From NCBI GenBank assembly GCA_963774455.1, contig CAVZFD010000003.1:62001-126000 (forward strand): DNA of 64,000 nucleotides. The letters are read 5' to 3'. Under the pieces are notes generated by a model. That model had not been told where the DNA came from. It did not search any database and saw only the letters and a list, made by a program, of their open reading frames with translations. This document shows positions 17,429 through 25,288 of the stretch, in pieces. The number at the start of each line of letters is the position of its first letter. Within the stretch, counting starts at the first letter, position 1. This DNA comes from DATFVA01 sp963774455 (GTDB taxonomy: Bacteria; Bacteroidota; Ignavibacteria; Ignavibacteriales; Ignavibacteriaceae). The translations under genes and the position numbers were made by a program.

Positions 17429-18550
17429 TCAAATAGATGCGAACATCTTCCCGGGGAGCTGCTTGACAAGACCTCTAAATTCTAAAGATAACAGGTGTAC
17501 GAGGCATTCTGAGGTATTCATTTGTGTAAGTGAAGCAATCTTATCAATCTGAACTGGTTCCGTAGAAATAACAGAAATTATTTTTTCTTCAAATAAATTA
17601 AGTCCCTCAGCCTTTTTGGGAACATTTTTTCCGAGAACCGGCTGTAATTTAAGCTCAAGCTCCAGGAGTACATCCTCGGCATTTCTCAGCAATGCAGCTT
17701 CACCTTTCTGAATGAGCAAATTTGTTCCTTCCGACTGACGAACACCCAAATTACCCGGCACAGCGAAAACTTCCTTTCCCTGATCCAGGGCAAATGAAGC
17801 AGTCTGCATCGCGCCGCCCTTTACACCTGTTTCGATAACAATTGTGCCAAGACTGAGTCCGGAAATGATCCTGTTCCTTTTAGGAAAGTTCTGAGCATCG
17901 GGTTTTGTTCCCAGAGGATATTCAGAAATTACCATTCCTTTTTCAGTAATCTGGTGGAACAGGTTCCTGTTTTCGGGAGGATAAATAACATCAAGTCCTG
18001 ACCCAATAATTGCAACAGTTCTGCCATTATCCCTTATGGTACGTGTATGTGCGATAGAATCAATCCCCCGGGCCATTCCGCTGACTATGGTAATTCCCTG
18101 ATGAGCCAGTTCCGAAGCAATTCTCTCTGCCTGTACTTTCCCGTAATTAGTAGGTTGGCGTGTCCCGACCATAGCGATAGAATAGATATCATTTTCATCC
18201 GGAGTTCCCAGGGTATAAAGTATAAAAGGAGGGTCATATATCTTTTTCAGAGCAGAAGGATATTCCTGATCCCATATCGTCACAACCGAGGCATTCATCT
18301 TATTTAGATTATCGAGTTCAGCCTTCACTATATCCTGAAACTCATAATAACGGGAATTCATTCTTTGGATTCTCTTAGCCAGGTTAAGGCTTATGCCTTC
18401 AACTTCGGTAAGCGATTTGAATTCAGCAGATAAGACTTTGGCAGTAGATCTGAAACACGTAAGGAGGTTTCTTAATTTCCCCGGTCCGATCCCCTCCACT
18501 TCCAACAGGAGTCTTAACTCAGTTAACTTGTCTAAACTAAGTTCAGTCAA
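17429..18550 (-). CDS. dprA: DNA processing protein DprA
   Basis: DprA loads RecA on incoming single-stranded DNA during natural transformation. The 373-residue product has an N-terminal helix-hairpin-helix-like region (GIGPGKLRNLL, VEGISLNLAKRI), the Rossmann-like core with VGTRQPTNYG, SGMARGIDSIAH, GSGLDVIYPPENRNLF and KRNRIISGLS, and a C-terminal winged-helix-like domain (about residues 310-373). It is the last gene of a minus-strand run, 16 bp after the EutN-like gene. Confidence 0.95.
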   Translation of the reverse strand: MTELSLDKLTELRLLLEVEGIGPGKLRNLLTCFRSTAKVLSAEFKSLTEVEGISLNLAKRIQRMNSRYYEFQDIVKAELDNLNKMNASVVTIWDQEYPSALKKIYDPPFILYTLGTPDENDIYSIAMVGTRQPTNYGKVQAERIASELAHQGITIVSGMARGIDSIAHTRTIRDNGRTVAIIGSGLDVIYPPENRNLFHQITEKGMVISEYPLGTKPDAQNFPKRNRIISGLSLGTIVIETGVKGGAMQTASFALDQGKEVFAVPGNLGVRQSEGTNLLIQKGEAALLRNAEDVLLELELKLQPVLGKNVPKKAEGLNLFEEKIISVISTEPVQIDKIASLTQMNTSECLVHLLSLEFRGLVKQLPGKMFASI

Positions 18551-18566
18551 AAAATTTCAGCAATTT

Positions 18567-18845
18567 TCAGGAATTTCTAACATCAATTTTATCAACCACG
18601 GCAACAACCATGGTATGAACCGGCGCATTCCTGTGACCCAGTATCTGGGCGACAGCCGCACCCTCCTGCACTACCAGCACAGTATCACCTATACCCGCAT
18701 CAACAGTATCGAGTGCAACCATATCTTTTTTACCAATGTATTTACCATAAAGATCAATCGGATGAATAGTAAGAAGCTTATGCCCTACAAGGTATGAGTT
18801 TTTCTGAGTGGCGACAATATTCCCCTTAACTTTGGCCAGTATCAA
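18567..18845 (-). CDS. EutN/CcmL family bacterial microcompartment vertex protein
   Basis: The 92-residue protein matches the pentameric EutN/CcmL fold along its whole length: MILAKVKGNIVATQKNSYL opening, then KLLTIHPID, VALDTVDAGIGDTVLVVQEG and a C-terminal VVAVVDKIDV strand. Pentamers of this family cap the vertices of microcompartment shells. No shell hexamer (BMC domain) gene or encapsulated enzyme is found near it in the window. It overlaps the membrane-protein gene upstream by 20 bp and lies 16 bp before dprA. The family assignment is firm; a role in a shell is doubtful from context. Confidence 0.88.
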   Translation of the reverse strand: MILAKVKGNIVATQKNSYLVGHKLLTIHPIDLYGKYIGKKDMVALDTVDAGIGDTVLVVQEGAAVAQILGHRNAPVHTMVVAVVDKIDVRNS

Positions 18846-19116
18846 CCTTTTCTTCCTGGCCTTCCTTTTTCCTGTTGCTATACATTATGGCAGCGGGAAA
18901 AATAAAAATATAAGTGATTATCAGAATAATAGGAGAGAAAACAAGGGAAGCTGTACTATTCCATTTCCCAATGCTCATCACATAATAGCCGGCAATTAAC
19001 AGAACGAAACCGAGGTAAAAAAAGAAGTAATTTTTCTTCTCCCAGTAGATCTTAAAGGGGGAAATGAAAGTTTTCTTAGAAGCCTTAACATTTCTTTTTC
19101 TAACTGTCTTTGCCAT
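18826..19116 (-). CDS. Small two-helix membrane protein
   Basis: The 96-residue product has a strongly basic N-terminus (MAKTVRKRNVKASKK), two transmembrane segments (about residues 31-49 and 58-80) and a charged tail. I do not recognise it firmly; small proteins of this type (DUF3098-like) occur in Bacteroidota. I chose the ATG at 19114-19116 because GGAG lies 6 nt upstream; a TTG two codons earlier is less likely. Its 3' end overlaps the EutN-like gene by 20 bp, so the two are co-translated. Confidence 0.7.
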   Translation of the reverse strand: MAKTVRKRNVKASKKTFISPFKIYWEKKNYFFFYLGFVLLIAGYYVMSIGKWNSTASLVFSPIILIITYIFIFPAAIMYSNRKKEGQEEKVDTGQS

Positions 19117-19129
19117 TATCAACTCCGTA

Positions 19130-19221
19130 CAATAAAAATAAAATAAAGCCCGGTGATGGGGGTACCACCGGGCCCGACTCGTTTACCATCAAAGGGCAGG
19201 GGAGGACCCTTTGAAAGAGTC
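19130..19221 (-). ncRNA. Candidate small RNA or cis-regulatory leader with two C-rich loops
   Basis: Reading the minus strand, GACTC (19221-19217) pairs with GAGTC (19180-19176) around an inner 7-bp stem (19213-19207 with 19196-19190) whose loop is TCCTCCCCTG. A second, perfect 8-bp GC-rich stem (19173-19166 with 19155-19148) has loop GTACCCCCAT and is followed by TTTATTTTATTTTT, a standard intrinsic terminator. A promoter-like sequence ends just upstream. The TCCTCC loop equals the anti-Shine-Dalgarno core. It could be a trans-acting RNA that pairs with ribosome-binding sites, or a terminator-type leader of the downstream membrane protein-EutN-dprA genes. Confidence 0.5.
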
Positions 19222-19227
19222 AATCAA

Positions 19228-19256
19228 AATATAAACTTGATCAATAAATATTTCAA
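19228..19256 (-). promoter_or_regulatory. Promoter-like sequence for the candidate small RNA
   Basis: On the minus strand TTGAAA (19256-19251), a 17-nt spacer and TATATT (19233-19228) run into TTG, giving both a sigma70-like pair and a TATTTTG element. The predicted start is within a few bases of the first stem. It overlaps the intergenic region just after the 82-residue protein's stop. Confidence 0.45.
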
Positions 19257-19263
19257 GCAACAA

Positions 19264-19512
19264 TTATTTACTTATCTGATAAACAATTTTTCTGATAGTA
19301 TCGAACTGGAGATAAGGATATTCCTCACGGATTGAATCAATTGCATCTCCGGCACTGACTTTACTGGCTCTCAATTGTTTAAATTTCTTTCTGATTTGAT
19401 AATCACGAACGGATTTTTCATCGATTAAACCCTGGGAACTGAGAAGCTCATAGATATCATCACTAATCAGATCAGACAAGGGATTATCTATTTTTGCTTT
19501 AATGGTTTTCAT
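19264..19512 (-). CDS. Hypothetical 82-residue soluble protein
   Basis: I do not recognise this protein. It is soluble, highly charged and predicted helical, with a segment around LRASKVSAGDAIDSIREEY that could form a helix-turn-helix-like unit, but no family assignment is justified. GGAAAG lies a few bases upstream of the ATG. It is the first gene of the minus-strand run that goes on through the candidate small RNA, the membrane protein, the EutN-like protein and dprA; the terminator-like hairpin after the gene may uncouple it from them. Confidence 0.6.
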   Translation of the reverse strand: MKTIKAKIDNPLSDLISDDIYELLSSQGLIDEKSVRDYQIRKKFKQLRASKVSAGDAIDSIREEYPYLQFDTIRKIVYQISK

Positions 19513-19930
19513 CGCTGCTTTCCTTTCTTTATTGGTGAATGCTTTTTACCTAAAAAATAGTATCAATCGCTGTTATACACTGTCTCCTTATCAAAAAGTT
19601 CCATTATTAAAACAAAAAAACCGACCAGAGGCAATCCCTAAATCGGCATTAATTTGCTACTCCGGTAAATCAAAATTAACTAAATTTTACACTGTAGCAA
19701 ATCGGTTATATTACAAATCCCTATAAATTTTGATGTAAATATTGAAATAATGTAAATAAATGTCAAGGATTATATGATGGATAAAAGATAAAAAATTGTA
19801 ACGGCGGATTTAAATGTTAATCCTCGCCTGTGAAAATCGAGTACTTCTATGACGGCTCTCCCTGGAAAACAATTGCCTAATTCATTAGATTCAATTAGCT
19901 TTAATCTTATAAAATTTAAGGGAGAGGGAT
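19513..19930. other. Divergent non-coding gap
   Basis: This gap lies between the minus-strand 82-residue gene and the plus-strand T9SS cargo gene. No credible coding frame or RNA gene is seen. It contains one notable inverted repeat (19653-19701) and otherwise AT-rich sequence that must hold promoters for both sides. Confidence 0.5.
19653..19701. repeat. Inverted repeat with nested inner arm
   Basis: TTTGCTAC (19653-19660) is perfectly complementary to GTAGCAAA (19694-19701), and inside it AAAATT (19672-19677) pairs with AATTTT (19683-19688) across a 5-nt loop. No T-run follows, so it is not a standard terminator. Confidence 0.5.
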
Positions 19931-21799
19931 ATGTTAAATATTCGTAGTTTCTCTGGCTCTTATAGAGGTAAAGAGTTTCACCTGGCGAAATATTTTTTAT
20001 TCCTTTGCATCTGCTCATTAGGCTATTCGCAGTCATTATGGCAGAAAACCTCTTTCCCTGATTCCATCTCAGTAATATCAATAGCTTTTGACAGTAGTTC
20101 GAACATTATCTATGCAGGAACAAACTTGTACGGTATATACAAGAGTACCGATAAGGGCAATAGCTGGATAGAAAAAAATAACGGAATATATGGTTATAAA
20201 ATTGTCAGAGAACTATTCGTCTATCATCAAAATGTATTTGCTGGTACCGAGGGTACCTTATTCAAATCAACGAATATGGGAAATAGTTGGCACGCTATAA
20301 ATATAGGAGCTAATACAATTGCTTGCATGACAAATTCCCGCAGAGGCGATATTTTTGCCGGAGCTCTACAAGGTGGTATGTTCAAATCTACGGATGAGGG
20401 AACAAGCTGGGAAAGAATAGCATATTTCGGGGCTAATGCTATTCTTTTTGATTCTACTGAAAATATTTATGCTAATCGTACTAGCGAGGTTTATCGTTCT
20501 TCCAATTATGGGGCTACTTGGCAGTTCACCGCATATTTAAGGAACGGTCCCGCCAACTATCCCATTCACTGCGGGATTATGACACAATCTGATCAGATTA
20601 TTCTAGGTACCTATGAAGGTGGAGTATATTTTTCACCAGACCATGCCAGCACATTTATCACCAGGAATTCTGGACTGAATCATCCCGACATCTCTGATTT
20701 ATTAGCGGATGAGGGTGATCATATTTCTGCCATAACTTTCCTCCGGGGCTATTATGTTTCAATAGATGAAGCAGCACATTGGAAAGATTTAAGTGATGGA
20801 CTGGGGAACGATGAACCAATGAGGTTAACGACAGATTCTGAAGGATATCTGTATCTGGCAACTTACTATGGTGGTATATATCGAAGTAAATTTACTTTAT
20901 CTAAATTTTTGCCTGCAGATAGAATAAAAAAATATTATAAACAGCCGAATAGTTTCACTACAGATTCAATTTTGGTAAAAAACAAAAGCGATAGTACTTT
21001 AATTGTTTCAGATGTTTCATCAAACGATCCTGTGTTTATAGTTCATACTCAAAATTTTTCGCTGGATCCCAACGACAGCATCTATTTTGTTTATTCATAT
21101 AATCCCGATCATCGGGGTGTAAATGTTGGAAAAATTACCTTCCGCAATAATTCTATACTCGATTCGGAAATTGTATTTCTTGAAGGATATTCGGGTATAC
21201 CTGTAATGCAAATTCCTTTTTATACGCTTTCTTTCGGCAACTGTTATTTAAATGAGCAAAAGGATTCGCTGATGACCATAAAAAATATTGGAGTAGATAC
21301 TCTATTTGTTGATTCAATAAATATCAGCTATACAGCTTTCGGGTGTAGTTATAATAAAACAATTTTGACGCCTGGGGATTCGCTGTTTTTAAAATTATCA
21401 TTTAAGCCGGAGGCGTTAACGATCTATAAAGCGGACTTAGTTCTATACTCAAATAATTATTCATCTCCAGATACAATAATGTTAGCAGGAAGCGGTATAT
21501 CAAACCCTTCGGAAACTAAAGAATTTGAGCAAATCTCAGCATTTCAATTATTTCAAAATTATCCAAATCCATTTAACCCAGAGACCAAAATAAGATACTC
21601 AACCTCGCATACTTCAAGGGTATTTATTAAAATTTATGACGTATTAGGCAGAGAAATAACTACACTGGTTAACGAAGAAAAGCCTGCAGGTATTTATGAA
21701 ATAAGCTGGGATGGTGCTAATCTTCCAAGCGGTCTATATTTCTATCAAATAAGGGCAGGCGAATTGATCCAGGCTAAGAAGATGATCCTTTTGAAATAA
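19931..21799 (+). CDS. Secreted beta-propeller-like protein with T9SS sorting domain
   Basis: The 622-residue protein has a hydrophobic export segment (about residues 18-33), then BNR/Ycf48-like repeats (IYKSTDKGNSW, LFKSTNMGNSW, MFKSTDEGTSW) over residues ~35-315 that suggest a beta-propeller. Two beta-sandwich regions of the ASPM/Hydin-like type follow (~325-530), and the last ~85 residues are a type A T9SS sorting domain (LFQNYPNPFNPETKI ... KKMILLK). It should be carried through the outer membrane and anchored or released. The binding target is unknown. GGGAGAGGG precedes the ATG. It is the first of three tandem T9SS cargo genes. Confidence 0.85.
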   Translation: MLNIRSFSGSYRGKEFHLAKYFLFLCICSLGYSQSLWQKTSFPDSISVISIAFDSSSNIIYAGTNLYGIYKSTDKGNSWIEKNNGIYGYKIVRELFVYHQNVFAGTEGTLFKSTNMGNSWHAINIGANTIACMTNSRRGDIFAGALQGGMFKSTDEGTSWERIAYFGANAILFDSTENIYANRTSEVYRSSNYGATWQFTAYLRNGPANYPIHCGIMTQSDQIILGTYEGGVYFSPDHASTFITRNSGLNHPDISDLLADEGDHISAITFLRGYYVSIDEAAHWKDLSDGLGNDEPMRLTTDSEGYLYLATYYGGIYRSKFTLSKFLPADRIKKYYKQPNSFTTDSILVKNKSDSTLIVSDVSSNDPVFIVHTQNFSLDPNDSIYFVYSYNPDHRGVNVGKITFRNNSILDSEIVFLEGYSGIPVMQIPFYTLSFGNCYLNEQKDSLMTIKNIGVDTLFVDSINISYTAFGCSYNKTILTPGDSLFLKLSFKPEALTIYKADLVLYSNNYSSPDTIMLAGSGISNPSETKEFEQISAFQLFQNYPNPFNPETKIRYSTSHTSRVFIKIYDVLGREITTLVNEEKPAGIYEISWDGANLPSGLYFYQIRAGELIQAKKMILLK

Positions 21800-21838
21800 T
21801 GAAGACTTCATGCATACTAATTTAAAAGTGAGGGGAAA

Positions 21839-22711
21839 ATGAATAAAAATTTATTTTACCTTTTTCTTTTACTGAACTGTCTGAGCTCAGAAATAGCCGG
21901 GCAGAACAAGTTTGGAATCTCATATTTTCCTCTGGAGGTGGGGAACAGATGGGACTATTTAACAACTCTTTTTGTACATGGAGGTGATTTCTATATTGAT
22001 ACAGCTATTGTCGAAATTGTTTCTGATACGGTAATAAATAATCATACGTACTTTGTCTTTTCCCGTTCTTTATATTATGATTTTAATAACGACTGGAAAT
22101 ACTTGCGGATACAAAATGATAGTCTTTTTTGCTTTAATACACTTAATTCAACTGACTGTTTAATTTTTGCATTTAATCAATCCATAGGCGAATATTATCA
22201 ATGTTGCAGATATGATTCTGTTATATTTTTTGAGGAAACTTTTTACCCAAACTTTGGTGAAGATGATACTCAACAAAGACACGCTAATTATAATACGAGC
22301 TTTGATTGTTCACAACAATTCGGGATAGTCGGAATTGATGAAGTCTTGTCGTTACAGGAACTACAATATCAACTGCTGGGTTGTATTATTTCTGGTAATA
22401 TTTATGGTGAGCTTCTTACACAGATACATAAGTCTGAGAATGAAATAAAAACTTTTAGTCTGAAACAGAATTATCCTAACCCATTTAATCCGACTACAAA
22501 AATAAAATATTCTATTCCTCGCTTCTCCCTAGTTCAAATCAAGGTGTTTGATATTTTAGGTATGGAAATAGAAACAATCATTAATGAAGGAAAACCTGCA
22601 GGTTCTTATGAAATGACCTGGAATGCAGCTAATCTGTCAAGCGGAGTATATTTCTATCAAATGAGAATTGGAGATTGTATTCAGACTAAAAAGATGATCC
22701 TATTGAAATAA
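21839..22711 (+). CDS. Secreted protein with T9SS sorting domain
   Basis: A signal peptide (residues 1-22) leads into an uncharacterised beta-rich region of about 180 residues beginning FGISYFPLEVGNRWDYL, a pattern frequent in Ignavibacteria-type surface proteins. The C-terminal ~85 residues are a type A T9SS sorting domain (LKQNYPNPFNPTTKIKYSI ... KKMILLK), closely similar to its neighbours. Function is unknown. It starts 39 bp after the previous cargo gene, with AGGGG before the ATG, so the two are probably co-transcribed. Confidence 0.8.
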   Translation: MNKNLFYLFLLLNCLSSEIAGQNKFGISYFPLEVGNRWDYLTTLFVHGGDFYIDTAIVEIVSDTVINNHTYFVFSRSLYYDFNNDWKYLRIQNDSLFCFNTLNSTDCLIFAFNQSIGEYYQCCRYDSVIFFEETFYPNFGEDDTQQRHANYNTSFDCSQQFGIVGIDEVLSLQELQYQLLGCIISGNIYGELLTQIHKSENEIKTFSLKQNYPNPFNPTTKIKYSIPRFSLVQIKVFDILGMEIETIINEGKPAGSYEMTWNAANLSSGVYFYQMRIGDCIQTKKMILLK

Positions 22712-22775
22712 TATTATGAGGATTAACCAACTTGCATCTGTAAGCATATGCAAAAAATAATTACGAGTTCTAATT

Positions 22776-24200
22776 ATGAAATTATTACATTGTAGTATTC
22801 TGCTTCTTTTGGGAATATCAAATTATTTCCCACAAACTCCTTCTGTTGAATGGGAAAAAACAATTGGAGGAACTGGTAATGATAGGGCGTACTGCATTAA
22901 GAACACAACAGATCATGGATATATTGTTGTCGGAAATACAACCTCTTTTGGAGAGGGTCAATCAGATGTTTATCTCGTAAAACTTGATAGTTTGGGAAAT
23001 ACCATGTGGGCTAAAACTGTTGGAGGTGAAGGGGGCGATATTGGAAATTCCATTCAGTTGACGAATGATGGTGGATATATCATTCTTGGCACTACCGGTT
23101 CCTTTGGACAAAGCACCCAGTTTTATTTGGTCAGAACTGACGAAAATGGGGATACAATCTGGACAAGAACTTATGGAGGGTTAAATCAGGACTTTGGTTA
23201 TTCAATTGAAAAAACTTCCGATAGCTGCTTTGTTCTTTGCGGGGAAACCCAGTCATACGGAAATATTGACGGGAATGCGTATATAATAAAAATAAATAGT
23301 ATCGGGGATACCATTTGGACCCGGGTTATACCAGGGGATATACGGTATGACCATTCCATACAACAGACGAGTGATGGCGGCTATATTATAGCATCGTGTT
23401 TATATGATATCATTTTAACGAAAACAGATGGATCAGGTAATACAATCTGGTCAAAATCTTACGGGGGTTGGAATATGGAATATGGAGGTTGTGTTCGACA
23501 GACTTTCGATGGTGGTTATATTATTGCGGGAGAATCAAATTCATTCAGTTCTAACAATGACTATAATTATCTGATCATTAAAACTGACGAAAACGGTAAT
23601 ACTATTTGGACAAAGTCCTTCGGAGCTGGTTTTTCGGACAATCCTCATTATGTTATTCAGACGCATGAAGGCAGATATGCCGTGATTGGAGAATTGCAGA
23701 GTTATGGAATCGGATTTGTATCATTCTATTTGGTCGGCCTGGATGCCAATGGCAATACAGCTTTTTCTGGTTTTTATGGAGGTGAGTCAGTCGATGTTGG
23801 TCAATCTATTCAAGAGACTGATAATGGAAACTTTATCATATGTGGGTATACTACTTCATTTGGTGCTGGACAAGAAGACATGTATATAATAAAAACAGGA
23901 AAAATTTTGGTGAATGTCGAAGATCTAAAACAACCATATCAGTTCTGGCTGGATCAAAATTATCCAAATCCTTTTAATCCTTCCACAAAAATTTACTGGA
24001 CTATGGCCTCAAAGGATAGAGTCTTAATAGTTGTCTATGATATCCTTGGAAGAAAAATAAAGACTCTTGTAAATGATGAAAGACCGGCCGGAGAATATGA
24101 AGTAATTTTTGACGGTACAGATCTTTCTACCGGAATATATTTCTATACTATAAATGCGGGAAGCTATATTAAGACAAGGAAGATGATGCTTTTAAAATAA
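22776..24200 (+). CDS. Secreted repeat protein with T9SS sorting domain
   Basis: After a signal peptide (residues 1-19) come about seven ~50-residue repeats of the pattern DGGYIIxG...SFG...DxYLxKxDxxGNTxW(T/A)K, up to about residue 370. This is a repeated blade typical of secreted 'delta-60'-like propellers. The last ~85 residues form a T9SS type A sorting domain (LDQNYPNPFNPSTKI ... KKMMLLK variant TRKMMLLK). The protein should be surface-exposed or released; ligand unknown. It is the third cargo gene in tandem, 64 bp after the second. Confidence 0.82.
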   Translation: MKLLHCSILLLLGISNYFPQTPSVEWEKTIGGTGNDRAYCIKNTTDHGYIVVGNTTSFGEGQSDVYLVKLDSLGNTMWAKTVGGEGGDIGNSIQLTNDGGYIILGTTGSFGQSTQFYLVRTDENGDTIWTRTYGGLNQDFGYSIEKTSDSCFVLCGETQSYGNIDGNAYIIKINSIGDTIWTRVIPGDIRYDHSIQQTSDGGYIIASCLYDIILTKTDGSGNTIWSKSYGGWNMEYGGCVRQTFDGGYIIAGESNSFSSNNDYNYLIIKTDENGNTIWTKSFGAGFSDNPHYVIQTHEGRYAVIGELQSYGIGFVSFYLVGLDANGNTAFSGFYGGESVDVGQSIQETDNGNFIICGYTTSFGAGQEDMYIIKTGKILVNVEDLKQPYQFWLDQNYPNPFNPSTKIYWTMASKDRVLIVVYDILGRKIKTLVNDERPAGEYEVIFDGTDLSTGIYFYTINAGSYIKTRKMMLLK

Positions 24201-24275
24201 GGAAGATGAGTGTTTTAATTACGCATTGCAACTGCATATGCAAAGGTTTAGGCAAAAAATAAAACTGGTAATGAA

Positions 24276-24932
24276 GTGAAAAAAATCTTACCAATAATTT
24301 TCATTTTGACTTTGTTATTAGGGTGCAAGGAAAAAATTGCAGAGCCAATCTTTGACCAATCGAAAAATCCGACATTAAAATTATTAGAACCAAATGGGAA
24401 TGAAATATTAACTTCGGAACAAAATATTACCATTTCCTGGGAATCGTCAGAAAGAAGGTAATATGTGGCTTTATGATAAATTTGATGGTTATAATTACAG
24501 CTATGAAAGACGTGAAATCATCGGTGATACAATAATTAACAATGAATCTTACTTTAAAATGGGCATCAATTTCCACCCAACTATTATAAATTTTATCGTA
24601 TTTCTGAGCAAGGTAATTTAGTAGAGTATAGTGGTGGTAGAGAAATTGTGATATTAGATTTTACCTCTCCTCCCGGCAGATATCAAATTAACGAAGCGAT
24701 AGTAATTGAACGAGGTGATACTTCAAAAACTTTCTTTAATGAACAATTCAGTGTAAAATGGCAATATTTTCAATATGGGAGTGGATTTGGAAGTGAAACC
24801 TATGATGAATTTGCAAATGGATTAGGGCAAACCTCTGAACACGGTGGCGATTTATGGAGTTATGTTAGTTATTCATTAAGAGGTGCAGTAATAAACAAAG
24901 TATTATATGGTGATACTTCCTTGTCAAAATAA
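24276..24932 (+). pseudogene. Broken gene for a surface lipoprotein
   Basis: The start is a lipoprotein signal (MKKILPIIFILTLLLGCKEK) followed by the beginning of an Ig-like/Kre9-KNH-type domain (LLEPNGNEILTSEQNITISW) that stops at 24461. Similarity of style resumes in another frame at 24463 (MWLYDKFDGYNYSYERREI, then GDTIINNESYFKM), as in the VGNRW region of the neighbouring cargo. It returns to the first frame near 24590 and reaches a stop at 24932. Two frameshifts and an apparent internal deletion explain the three pieces. No sorting domain remains. Confidence 0.65.
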
Positions 24933-25288
24933 ATTAGGTAATTTTACTTTATAACTGGCTCAAAACTACAGCTTAATCACATTTAGCAACACTAGAGATT
25001 TTTTAAAGCTATTTAGTGATATTACGGTCAGATATTATCTATATTAAAACTCCCAGGAACGGCTGTTCTTCAACTCTGACTGTAGGACGTCACTTGTTTC
25101 TACCACTATTATGCTTAATCATACAACAAGTTCAGAAAAGAAATCGTGTGCTTACTAAATAAGAAGAATGCTTTTGCTTTTATTAGGCTTTAAAAACCTC
25201 TGAAAAAGATAGGGTGTATTGAAAATAATGTTGCGACAGAAGAATGTATATGATAATTTGGGTTTATTTTTAATAATATTGTAGAAAA
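24933..25288. other. AT-rich non-coding gap before the polysaccharide cluster
   Basis: No gene, clear repeat or terminator is seen in this 356-bp gap. Its 3' end contains the promoter-like sequence for the cluster. I found no JUMPstart/ops-type element. Confidence 0.5.
25231..25260 (+). promoter_or_regulatory. Promoter-like sequence for the polysaccharide cluster
   Basis: TTGCGA (25231-25236), a 17-nt spacer and TAATTT followed by G (25254-25260) lie 28 bp before the ATG of the first cluster gene. The pattern resembles those at 49694 and 19256. Confidence 0.4.

Noticed and set aside
19148..19221. The ACCGGGCC-containing hairpins as a ZTP (pfl) riboswitch.
   Set aside because: The partner upstream pfl core is missing in both orientations and the order of elements does not fit.
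24933..25288. A JUMPstart/ops element before the polysaccharide cluster.
   Set aside because: The GGCGGTAG core is not present; only a promoter-like sequence was seen.
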